DNA from: Strix aluco
Taxonomy: Eukaryota > Chordata > Aves > Strigiformes > Strigidae
Length of the DNA stretch: 64,000 bases
NCBI RefSeq assembly: GCF_031877795.1
Contig: NC_133971.1
Coordinates: forward strand, 62,804,463 to 62,868,462
Reading direction: 5' to 3'
The position numbers were made by a program, and so were the translations under genes. Positions within the stretch are counted from its first letter, which is position 1. Every line of letters begins with the position of its first letter. Below the pieces are notes generated by a model that was not told the DNA's origin, did no database searches, and was given only the letters and a program-made list of their open reading frames with translations. Below, piece by piece: positions 10,880 to 23,400 of this stretch.

Positions 10880-13800
10880 GAAGATACTGACTGCACATCT
10901 TCATAATAAACACCACTATTGCAATAGAAAAAACCAGGTACTGCCATCATTGGTTAAGGAAGGTTTGTGGCCCATAAGCTCAAGAATATTTTGAGCCAAA
11001 AGAGAGTATAAACAGTGGAAATGCTGCTGTTTGAAAGACCTTTTCCAATTGACAGTAGACAACTAGTTCTTCCTGAGCCTTAATAAAGCCATCTTCAAAA
11101 GGTATTATGCCCTTTGTCAAACGATATGGATGTGGCACTGTATGGAAAGAGAAAAGTGAAGTTTTGAGCCTTTCCAAAGGAAACCCTTAGAAGCTACCAG
11201 ACATCCACAAGGACTGCTAGATAGCTAATTTACTGTTTTAATAGCCCTCCAAAATGGGGACAATGTTATACAGAACTGAGACCAAAATGTCACTTAACCT
11301 GTGGGAAGCAGCAGAGGCGTGGTTTCCTTTCCATAAGCTTCTTATTTGTTAGATTTGATGGACAGGGAGGTAGAGGGGAGGGAAGGGAAAATAGGGCTTT
11401 AATGCTAGGTAACCAAGTCTTTTCAGAAAGAAAGTCAGATCAGAAAAGAGTTTTGATCCAAAAAGGTTCTTTTTTTTTTTTTCCCCCTCAAGAGCTCAGA
11501 AGCTGAGGGAACAAAGCATGCCTGTGAATATAGTCTTAATTGCTTTCCTGTGGCTGAGGGCAGGATTCACACATACTGCAAGTGCTGATGTTGGGTTCTG
11601 AGTGAGGAGCAGAGCACCAGTCTGGTCCCTGGAGCTGGGAGTTTAGGATTAACCCCTTGCATGAACCTCCCTAGCGAGGCATGTCTGGCCATCCTTACCT
11701 TCTTGGAGCTGTAGTCATACATGAAATTAAACATCTCCATGCACTGCTGGACTCACAGCCCTCGGCTGTAGCCTGTACCAGGTAATGAGCAAGACACCTT
11801 TGGAGCATCATTGGAGTTTGAAGCTAATCTGAGCATACTGGTGAACATAAAGCATTTGAGGAGCTGTTTGGTTTAAAAGGTAGGGTATTGGTTCAGTGCT
11901 GGGGAAATACCAGGGCTTACCTTCACCACTGATCTCCTGTGCATTTTCAGCTAAGTCCTTCGCCTTTTTAGCACACAGACTGATGATGTGTTTCTGAGTC
12001 TGAGGTAAAGGTTTTTTAAGTGGAAAACTGTTACTTTAATTTTGTTGTGTGGGTGAGGTATAATCCTCAAAAGAATGAACAGTCATGTGCTTATTGCCCA
12101 ATGTCCTTTAGGGTCTCAAAATAGTTGCAAAACCACATAGTGCTGAATAGAAAATGAAATCTGTGAGTTGTTTGAGTTCCAGAGCTGAACCAGTGAAGCA
12201 TTTCCAGGAGGCCTGAGATTTCTTTCCAATAGCCTGTGCAGTGTAGGGGGTGAGACTGAATGGCATAATGAATTACTCTGACCACAAAAATCTAAGCATC
12301 TGTGACCTGTTTTCTAGATAGAGGTTTTTTGGAGGATTGCACTTCCTGTGAAAGTCTGAAAGCTTTTTTCCAAAAAAGATACATCATAGATACATTAGTT
12401 TGCAATCCATAGTTGGGGGTTACTGTTTAAAACATATGAAGGGAAAGGGAACAGCATTTTGCATGACACAGAGTGAAGTTCGGAAGTAAGAATGTAATGG
12501 GCCATATTTTCAGGAAGGAGCAGTGCATTTAGCAAATTGTTTGGATGGAGTTTACCAGGAGGTACCAGGCACATTTCTAGAAAATCTGAGGCCTTGTGTA
12601 TTTACCTTCCTGGAAATCATGCTTTACTTTTGAAAATGTAAGTCCTTAGGGCTTCTGGGCTGTTCTGAATCCCCAGGTCCACCCAGCTGTCCTGTCACTC
12701 AGGCTCTGTCACAAAGATCTGCAGAGCTGGAAACCAGCAAAACTGTCAGCATTACAATAAAATACCTCCTGGTCTCCTGCCAAGAGTTTTAGGCTGAACA
12801 AAGGTATTACCCTTTTTTGGAGATTAAATTATGCCAAGCACAGAAGATGAAGTCCCAGTGACTTGATCTCTGAGACTTACCCACGTGATCCGTGCTGGCA
12901 ATCCATGTAATTTATTGCAAAGTTCAAACAGCCTGCTTGCTGTGGCCATGCCAACATGACCTGCAGTAGGAAGTAATTTCTTCTTCACATCTATAAACAG
13001 TCTGAGTGGTTTTTTACTTCTTAAAGTGTAATGAATGCATGTTTCTTCTCAGCACCAAGTCCTGGCTGGTATTAATGTCCTCTGTGCTTCCCTTACCTGA
13101 ACTCAAGCACCAAATGCTTGTTAAAAAATTGGGAGATGTGTGGGCAAAAAAAGGAACTTTGCAGTGTTTTTCAGAATTCCAGGGTAAAATAGGCCAGTAT
13201 GGATAGCTGGTAACATGTAAACTTATAGCCCTTATCTTAAGAATTGCATAGTTTCAACTGCTAGCCACTTCAGCAGCTGTCCTTGTTGGCAAGCATGTGA
13301 TGTTCTCTAGTATCTGATGTGCCAGTGTCTGAGCCGAGATGTGTCTCAGTCACAGTAGCTCCCATTCTCCCTCTGCACCTTTATCGGTAGCTGTCCTGTT
13401 ATGAGCCCTCTTTGCTTATCTTTGTCTTTCAAGCTCCTTGGAGAGAGGACAGACATAGCTTAGCTATAAGGAGGCACAGGACAGCGTCCCACCCCGTTAG
13501 TATGATTTATGCTCTGTGCCCAGAGACAGTACATAGTTTTTAGCTCTACAAAAATATGGTTTTTTGTCTTGTGACCATTAACTGGTCGCTTCAGATCATT
13601 CTGTAAGGATGACTCATCCTCCTTAGGCTTTACTATCCTATAGGCTCTGAGTCATCCACAGAGTTCACCTGCAAAGATTGGGCATTGTTGTCTAGATAGC
13701 GGGTAGTCAAACAAAACAATATTGTAGCAAGGATTGCATCTGGGGCTGTTGGTAAAACAGACCCACACATTTCTCATGATCTCATTAGCAACCACAGAAC

Positions 13801-16800
13801 TTGGAAGACCTGTCACTGGAGTGTTTATTCATATCATGTCTATCCTCTTAAACTTCCATAATGTAAGATCTTACAACAGACTGTGAGGTAGAACACTTTG
13901 AAAAATTAAAGTGTATCAAGCCAACAGAGTAATCTCATTGAAATAAAAAGTTTATTCCATAAGGTGTGCTGGCTGGTATTAATTATGTTGGTTAGACTCT
14001 TGTCAGTATATCCCAGAAGCAATTGTTATTTTGCTCCCTGAAAGAGGCATTAGTCTGAAGCTAGTGGTGGCACTTTATGTGCTGACCGTTTGCAAATTCT
14101 TCCAGAATTAGAAAATGTTTGTAATTCCTTGCAAGCACGAACATTCCTACACCAGGCACTCATTTCTACTGCAGATGTCCTTCAATCAGCTACAGTTAAG
14201 TGGGGGAGAAGGGTGTCCCCTTGTTAATCCTCCCCAGCAGCAGTCTGTTTGGCTGGAGGTCACTCACGCCAGCACTGTATCAGCTTGCTCAGAGCTCTTA
14301 TGGCTGAAGAGCCGTGCTTGCTTCAGTGACAAGGGAATTGGCATGTGTGCATGCGCCTGTGTGCATGTTGCATGTATGGAATGTGTAGGATTATCTGTGA
14401 AAGGCTCTGTGGTTGTGAAGCACTCCCCTGTGTGTCCTGAGGATGGCTGAAGGGGTCGACTGGCAGTGTGCAGGCTCTCACAGTAGGCTGTACCTGCATG
14501 TGTGTATGCAAGGTCACAAGAGGTGTTAAACCCTGCTTAATGCTGTCAGTTGTTGCCACATTTAAAATTCACAGAGCAAACAGGCTTCAGGCTCCTCTGC
14601 TGCCTGCTCTGGGAGTGCTTTTGTGCTTCTTTGTTTTCCAGTTTCCTCCAATTGTAATTTGCCAGCTCCACTGTGGGGGGAAAAAAGTGGAAATGCAATT
14701 CATAGCTAGTGCTTACTGAACCTCTTTCCGAGTCCTGTGAGATATCTAAACATGACATGCATCAATTAGCCAAACTACAGAGGGAGAAGTCTGCATAATG
14801 TAAACGAGCACTTTCTGCAGCCTTCCTTTACTCGTAATGACCCTGTATCAAGGAATAAGTGATGTAAGATACATAATTAAGGGCAAAGGTAGGTGGTGAT
14901 ACCCCAGGACTTCCAGTATCTTCTTTCTGGCTGATTGCAGAGATCAGCATTTTGCAGTACCTTGGGCCAATTTCTCTCAGGATCTTAGCTCTTTAGAAAA
15001 CCAAAGTACTTATTTAGATGCAAAGTTATTTTTAAAATGGTTTCCTAAGGAAATCAGGGGTTAGGCATTCCCCTTGCCCGTCCCACTCTGCCCATCTCTG
15101 TCTTTGAGGGCTTACTCCTGAATAACTTCTGAATCCATTTGCATCCACAGGTGACCCAACAGCAAATGGCCTTAGAGCATGTGAACTCTGTATCATAACT
15201 GATTTTTCACAGGAGGCGGTGGAAAGGCTGGTGAAACAGCCTCTTATCCCACTGGCAAGTGAATCAGCATGCCTGTTGTGAATCGGCTTCTGTTTGTTTA
15301 ATCTGAGGGGTAAAGGAGTTTAAAAAGGGGGTGGTTTCATAGGAAAAGGGAGCTGGAGACAGTGAAAGGATGCAGGGATGCTTGAGGGGCTCAAAAAAAG
15401 GAAGGGACATGAGAGTATTTGGTACAAAGTTGTAGGAAACTGCTTCAAAGTGAGTGTTCCCACAGTGGCATCTTTGCTTGGGCTTCTGTTCCTGGGATGG
15501 CTCTGTGAAACATGGGCCTGAGTTAACATGTACCTCAGAAACAGCTGAGCAGAGAGGTATGTTGTGGTAATCTCTCTTATCTTTCATTACCCAGGCACCA
15601 CAAGATGTAAGAAAACAGGTGGGGATCTTTTTCTCAGCAGGCACCTCATGATATCTACCAGCAGAGCAAGTCACCACGGTCAGAAGCCTGCCATGAAGAC
15701 CAGTTCTGCCTCCCTCTGCCATGGGCTGCATGGGTTACAGTGCTGCCCAGGAGTTTGCACTGTCCCCACTGCCATCTGGAGCAAGAAAGTGGCAGGACAC
15801 TGGGATAATGCAGTGAGGACAATGGCAGCCGCTGTCCTAGCACAAGCTGGGTTGGGGAAGGATGTCCTTAGGTCCCTGACTTGCTTCTCCTCCCTTACCA
15901 GCTGGGGTGGGAGTGAACTTTGTCCACCGTGTGGTTTAGGAGGATGAAATAATTTGTCAGCTCAGCCCACATCCTCAGTCTAGTCGTTGGTCCAAAGCTA
16001 ATTTGCTGGCAGGGACTCTTAACACCCCCAGCAGTGAGGAGAACCTAGAGACGGTAGCCCAGAATAGTAAAGGGATGTCTTTGGGACCCTTATATCTTCC
16101 TATTTAACAACCATGTAGATACTTGTGCTGTGACACTGGAGCATGATCTACACTGGGAGGAGCATGAGGAAATGTTGCCATATGGCATGGGTCAAAGCTG
16201 CTGCAAAGTCCTGCTTCCTTAACTGAGATTCCTCCTGACCAAAGACCTGAAGCTTCACTGAGCACATATGTGGTTAAACTGTATATTTAAACTTGAATAA
16301 ACTTTATCTTATTTGTTACAGAAAGCAAGAATTTGGCCGAAGCTGTAAAAATACAAATGAACACTTTTTTTTGAATATCCAAAAAGATGAAAGTGAGGAA
16401 AAGATCTGACGTCTTAGTGGTAATATGTCTGGTAATCCCTGAGGAGTGTCTTACTGTAACCCAGGTTTAACATAGTGAGGTAGCTTTACTCCAGTCCTCA
16501 GATGGAGGTCCACCATCTCAGACTCTGCTTATTTCACTATCATTACATTCACCCGGTGCCTTACCCAAGTATCTGCCCCCATGTGATCCCAGGAGCATGC
16601 AGGAGACCAAATACGGTAACACAAAGGAAAGCCATCTAACGTCAGAGCCAGAGGGGGTGTTGAAAGAAGGCTGTCCAAGCAGGTGCATATGTTGGCTTGG
16701 AGAGAATCACAGTAGGTGATGTTTGGTGGCTGTGCAGCTTCTGCTTGAGTCTGTGCCAGGGCACCCAACTCGCCTCCCAGCAGCCCTGCCTGCGTCTCCT

Positions 16801-17345
16801 CATCAGTACTCCTCACAGCCAGGTGCTTCCAGCAACCTCCAACATTTAGCTAGATTGCTGGTGAGCTGTAGGCTAAGCTCTTCCCCAGGCTTGAAGCTTC
16901 TTCAGCCTTTGATGCTGTGGGGATAGAGCTCATCCAAAACTGATGCTGTACGGTGAGCCTGCTGATTTCCAAATTGGATGTGCCCATCTGTACATGCTGG
17001 CTATTGAAAAGGCTGGCATAAATTTTATCAGTGACATGTGTGAGGGGGTCCCACATCCTATGTGTAAACTCAAGGGCATATTTAATGTTTCCTAAGGGAC
17101 AGGTCTCTTGTGCACCGGGGTTGGGAATGTTACCAAGTGGGCAGACAGTCTGCTCTACCAGCTGAACAAATAGCAAACAAATGACATTGCTTTTGCTGTG
17201 AAAGAGCATTCCTTGACCTTATACTTTCTGTGTGCTATCACAGACCCTGTCTCTTCATCCCCATGCCAGCTTGAGTACTGTCACTTTCTCTGGAGCTGTG
17301 GCATGTGCCATTAATGGTAATAAAAAGGTTGCCTTACTTGGTGTC
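10880..17345. other. Non-coding DNA, no gene recognised
   Basis: No supported gene. A poly-T/C run lies at about 11469-11487. A stretch rich in alternating TG/CA with ATGTGTGCATGCGCC lies near 14343-14395 and could favour Z-DNA. Open frames such as 15264-15731 on the minus strand (155 codons) have no domain that I recognise and no splice context that would argue for coding. Confidence 0.5.
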
Positions 17346-17352
17346 ACTGACA

Positions 17353-17422
17353 AAATCCCAGAACAGGGAATGGGAGCTCTAGAGGTCTCTAATCCAATCT
17401 CTCATACTGGGCTCCATGTGCA
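17353..17422 (-). mobile_element. CR1 LINE, strongly diverged minus-strand 3' fragment
   Basis: The plus-strand text GGGAATGGGAGCTCTAGAGG followed by TCTCTAATCCAATCTCTCAT matches the reverse complement of the CR1 3' core (GGTTGGACTAGATGACCTCC-like). Divergence is high and the fragment is short, so the family is likely but the ends are approximate. Confidence 0.45.
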
Positions 17423-17424
17423 TG

Positions 17425-20400
17425 AAGAATCACTTAAAATGAATACATACCTATCTTCCTATTTTTGCTGAAGCAGCCCTTCCAGGATCCAGCCAGCAAT
17501 GCTACTGCGCTAATGGCATTCACTGGGGTAACAGGGAATAAAACTGCTGCTTTTTGGAGTTTATAATTATTCTGAGCCTTTAATATAACAGGAAGATTTA
17601 AAAAAACCCAGAAAAACAAAAAAACAAAAAACCAACAGTAGAGGAAGATGCTTATGGGGAAGGGGCAAAGGTTATACCTCTCAGGTTGTTCACCCACTCT
17701 GACAACTGACCTGAGCAAGTTGTATTTCAAGCTGGGTGACCTTATGCTAGCAACTGTGCATACCAGCAGCAAAAGGCAGCCCCGGCTGTGTACAGATGCA
17801 AGTCTGAAATCACAGGGCTACAAGGGGAATTGGATGATGTGATTCACACAAGTCACCTCCCATCCCAAATCGCAGTTTCTGTACGGGAGTTGTTATCTTA
17901 CCCCTGCAATGCCTACAGCAGGTCTGCAGCCCAGTCAGAAATAGACCCCCACCATTCTTGCTTGCCTCGGTTTCAGCCAAGGTCATATGGTTAATGTCAT
18001 CTTGCTCAGTTGTGGTGTATCTCACAGCATGTCTGGGATGAACATCATCACATTAAGTTATTGCTTGTGGCATTCAGCTGCATTGCGTGCCTTTCTGAAA
18101 AAGCAACACAAAGGAAAAAAGAGGTCTTTAAAGCTGCTGTGTCAGAAAGCTACAGAACAGGTTGCCAGCTACACTCATTGTTCATTGCTTCCTCTGTGGA
18201 TGTCCTGTCAGGTGGGGTTTATGGTCTCATGCATCACCTAAGCAGTCCTCTAAGGCAGATACTGGCAAATGATTGTTTTCAAATCTTAGGGAAAAGTCTG
18301 CAGTAGCAAAAATAGTGTCTTTCTCTGTACTGATTTGCTTTTGCATATCAGCTTGGTTTGCTGGTTATTTGGGCTGTGGAGAAACGTCAACTCCGCTGAT
18401 GGTGCCTGACTGGGAAACATTATCTTTTTTGTGGGTTCACCAAGGACTTTCACACTGAGGAGTTAACAGAGCTAAAGAACAAAGGACTAAATTCCTCTGT
18501 GAAACAAAAATAAATAAAAATGAAATGCCACAGCAGCCAGCTATACCTTTGCATGGTCATAACAGCTGGGAGCACAATCCAAGAGCTTGGTCCCAGTGGC
18601 AGCTGTCCCGTTACTGTCTATGAAGGATCTGGATTAATTTTCTTCATAAATGTGTGAGGCAAAGGGATGTCCCACCCTGAGAAAGAATGGTGAAATAATT
18701 CTGTTGTTCCAATGCCAATAGGCTATTCTACTTCAGTTAAGCTTCATATACCAGGATTGCTTCAAGTATGCATGCTCCAGTTCAGACTGCCAAATGTGGA
18801 TGGTTGGGGGAACATCCTACTTTACAGTGTTTGGGGTTGGGGATGAACTGCGCATCAGTGAGTTCTCCCCATGCCCTGCATAATCCAAGTGTTTCAGGGG
18901 TTTCTAAATCGTCAGCCCTGGACACAGAAGTCCCATCTGCCTCCTCCAGACCAGTAGGTCAGGCCCATCTAGTGACAGTGTTCATGCACCTGCGCTGGTG
19001 GGGATGTCAGAAAAATCTGCTTTCTTCAACTGTGCCATTAAAAACAATGATGAAGCACACAGTTAGACAACACCTTCTCACTGTCCACTTCACAAATGAG
19101 ATCACAGGGCAGCCAACATGTTGGGACCTTCTAGTTTTCTGCTATGTGGCTCTTACTGTGCTAGCCTGAGTTGCCACATGCAGTCTCTTGCAGCTCTGGT
19201 GACAGGCATGGAAATCCTCACTGTGGGCTGCTGCGAAGACTCTCTGTAACTTCTGCACTGATGTGCACTAGTGTGCTGGCACTTAACACTCTTCATGCTT
19301 GGTCTGAGAGGGAAATAGAACTCAGAAAGTCTGTAATGAGAATCATACAGTTCTGGTGGGAATGGACCTCAGCACTTCTGAGGGCAAGGGCTCATCCTGA
19401 GGGAACAATGTCATGCACAGCTCCAGTCAGTGGAGGTGTATGACACACACCACTCCCAGACCCTCTGAAGGCATGCCTGCTTCCTTTTCATGGAGCATAT
19501 GCGCAGCAAAAAAGGGATCCAACTGAAAGGTAAACAGAAAAAGTAAGGAGAGCGAGCGGATATGCTTTGAATACAGATAACCTTTTCACTGAATTTGAAA
19601 CAGAGGACCAGCAGGTCTTCTGGCACTGGTCTTCATCACCAGCTATTACACAGCTGTCAATATGGTGAGATCAATAACTAGTTTGAACTTGTATACATCT
19701 TCCTAGCCTGACATACTGTAAGAGTGTCACAGGGCAGTGACCCTGTGGCTTCCTTCAGCTGTTGGTTATAGTGTCATCCATCATTTCCATTAAAAGGGTA
19801 GCCCTCATTCCTAACTTGAATGTATCCACTTCCAGCTTTCAGCTCCTCTTAGTTCCTCTTAAGCCTTTCTCTGTTGGATGTTAAACACTGTAGAATGTGG
19901 CATGCCCTTCTTTAAAAAATTGATTATTTCTGCATTGTGCTGTAGTGCAGAGATACCCAAAGACACTAAATGAGCAAAGTCAGGTTTCAGAGAAGTCTCA
20001 ATATAGCAACATATGCCTTTTTTTTTTTTTTTTTAAGCAGATGGTGTTGGTCACAGTGGAAGAAAGCACATGGGGAATGACATGCGCTCTTGGGCTGATT
20101 TATTCTTGTGTGCTAGGTTGTTTTCTTCAAATCACTGCCTTGCTATGCAATTAATTAGTACTTTTCTCTGCCCCAGTGTCCTGTCTGTAGAACTGGATTC
20201 AGTGATTTTGCCTCAAAACACAGGAGTGCTGGGACATTTCAGTGACATCCTTAACTCCTTTTGCTCTGTATTTCCAAAAATGTAACATAAAATGCTGTAG
20301 CTTGCCATCACAGCAGTGAGAACCCTGAAGTGCTTTGTTGCCTTTGCTTTAAATTATCATTATGCAATGTGAAATACATGGCTTGGCTTTCCTCAGATTT

Positions 20401-23400
20401 GCATGGCTCCAGTTTCCACACCCTGTGCCAATTCAGAGCTGCCATGACTCCACTGTGACTCCATCACTACCATGGAGAGTTATGCACTGGGAGAATGAGT
20501 TTGGTTTCTGTCTGGCCCACTAGTGAAGTGCTATTTGTGAGAGTGTCTCTCCAACTTTGTGTCCTGCACTACAAAAAAGATCCTGGACTTCTCCTAAGAA
20601 CACTTCGGTTTGTCTGGCTGTTGCATTTGTGTTGGTTCACGCTCTGCGGCCTCTTGATAGCTGTCTTACCCATACTGAGTATTTTGGTGACTGTGTCCTC
20701 TCAAAGATTTCCCACCCTTTCCAGGTGTTGGATGGGTCCAGTATTTGTAGGAGGCTCATGCCAAGTCTGTGTGAAGTTGCCTCTTCCAATAAACAGCTAT
20801 CTACGCAGAAACAGACACTCAAACATCCTACAGTGGGCTGAAACTCAGGAAAATCAGCTTGGGCCATTTTCTTCTACTGTAGTGGGATGTCATGAATAAG
20901 CTCATCTCTGCACCTTGGTCCCAGAGAGGATGTAGGCACCACCTCTGTGTTAACTGTGGCTATGTCAAGGGCTGATGGCTTTACAGTAGCTTTGCATTAA
21001 GCCACAGCAACTCTCTAAATCCACCAGGAGATGAGAGTTTGAAGGTAAACAAAAGCCCAGTGCTGAACCTCTGCTGTGTCAGCAGAGGAATAGCAAGAGT
21101 TATCAGCCCTGCTGGCCAAGTGACCTTCCTTGGGGGTTGTGGCAGAATGGTCTTGACATCCAGGGAGGATGGAGGGGATAAGCCTAGTGCAGCACTTGCT
21201 CTAAGCTCCCTCCACAGAGACATTTCACTCCGCCCACAAGCTGGAGGGGTAGGTGATCCAAGCCTGGGAAACTCAAGAGCTGATCCTGTATAAATAAAAA
21301 TGGTTGTTTTAAAAAGCAAATAAGAAACAGGTCCTTCTCTTCCACCCAGCTTTTATAAGATGGATCAGAAGCAAAGCATGGTGTGCCACCACTATGAAGA
21401 CTTAAAACAGTGAATGTCATTTCAATACAGTGTGTCTACATAGCCTTCCTTCAGCAGAGATTGATATCTGAGGATTTTATCAGTGTATGATTAATAACAG
21501 AAACGAGACAAAGAACAGTGAGTCAGCAGGGCTCTCTGCTCCTCACTTAATGGTTATCTGCCTGTGCTTATCTGTACCCACACACTGCATATTGCTGAGT
21601 CTCAACATACATTAGCTTTGCTGCTCGTGCTGGTTTAGCACCCATCTGCCAGCTCTTCTGTAAGGGCAGCACTAGCAGGCCAAGCTCATGTGGTCATATG
21701 CCATATTTTATTGTGAAACACTCAGCTTTTTGGTTTGTAGATCCTAGATACAAATTTCAGATAAGTATGATGAAATAGTGGGTCTGTTTTGTTTTGTTGT
21801 GCTTTTCCCATATGCTAAATACCACACTGAAACATGCTCAAACACCTAATAAAAAGGAGCCATCTGGGAGATATTTTCTTTCACAGCCAAATATGGACCT
21901 TGGTCAAATCAAATTCCAGGATGCAGACATTCAGGATCAAATCTAAATTCAGAAGTTGAATTCCAAATTTTTGTAAGTTACATGGAAAGCAAACAGCTGA
22001 AGCCACTCTCCATGATCATTGAGGAGTAATCCTTTAAAATTTCTGGGGGTTTTTTTGTAGACCTGAGAAAAGTCAGCCTGACTTAGAGCAGTGGGTCTGA
22101 TCTTTCCTGTCCTTGTCACGCATAGCCATAGTGCATTTGGAACAGAAAACACTGCAGCGGCAGCATGAGCATCCTGCTAAACGAAGCTCTGGCGGCTGAG
22201 GCGTAGCGCTCTGCACTTTGCCTCGGAAAGAGGCTGGCAACAGGGCTGGGATCTGTTCCCAACCCTGCCACTAATTCTGTGGCATTTTCACTGTGTCATA
22301 AGGTCTTCAGGTCAGTGGCAGAGTCTCCCCTTGGTGCCCCACACAGAGGAAAGGTATATCTAAGGAGACATGGCAACATGTCAATTGACGATATGACAGG
22401 ATTTTACAGGGTTTTACAGGTTTTCATCCACTCTTGATGTACCACACCATGCAGCTGAGCGCACCCACCTGCTGGCCAGAGCTAACTGGCCCCGCAGCTG
22501 CTCATCTTTGGGAATGTGCCTGATGCCACGGATGCCCTTTGAGTGTAGACATACTGCACCTCTGCTGCTAGCACACAACTCAGACCAGCTCTGTCAGAGG
22601 ATTGGTCTTTCACCCTTGATCTTGGCTCAAGGGTGGAAGAGCTGCTTCCCATCCACACTACAAGGTGGAGAATGTCCTTCATGGCCCTAAATTAGTTTTT
22701 AATTTGTACTGAAATGGTAGACGCCAGGGATGAGCCCAAGTCCTGTGCAGCAGGGTGCAGCAGAGGCAGGTGCCAGGCTAATTTCAAAGCTGTTCATTCA
22801 CCTGGGGCTTTGAGTCACATTGCTGCTTCCAAAAGCACCATTTCAGGCAGTTTGCAGCTGGTGACTGTCTGTTCATCTGGTGGTTGGTTAGATTTTTCTT
22901 TTTCAAAGTGCCAAATTTGTTGCTGCATCAGACACGTGCTGTAGTGGATGCATGCCTTATGAAGCATATGTCTACTAGCTTTCATCAGCATGTGCTACAG
23001 CCTCCACACTCGTTATTACTTAAGGGAGGGGAAGGTTTGTGTGTAAACAAAGGTTTACGATGTGCATTAAAAACGTGTCATGCAGTGTGAAGCACAAACC
23101 TCCTCATAAATGTGGCAATACAAACAAATATTCTAAGCAGGGCTTCCACACTGACACTTTAGTTTCAGTTTGGCTGTATTCTGGAGAGAAAAAATTATCT
23201 TTGAACTCTGGTGTGTCCTGTACATTTTCAAGAGAGGACTATGAAATGTTTTGGTTGCTTTAAGAGGGGGCAGGAGCATTTGTGTTAGGGATCTGCTCTG
23301 GCTGGTATAAATAGAAAGATAACTGCATAAAAGCAGACACTCTTGGGAACAGGAATCTGTAATGACATTTTTCATTTTTATAAGGTGTGACTCTTCTTCT

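Noticed and set aside
14341..14400. TG/CA-rich stretch as a microsatellite
   Set aside because: Words alternate irregularly (ATGTGTGCATGCGCCTGTG); no repeated unit long enough to call a tandem array.
15264..15731. 155-codon minus-strand frame
   Set aside because: No recognisable domain and no support from neighbouring exon-like frames.
19335..19420. Possible CR1 minus-strand 3' end (GAGAATCATACAGTTCTGGT ... GGACCTCAGCACTTCTGA)
   Set aside because: Only scattered words agree with CR1; the core GTCCAACC-type sequence is missing.
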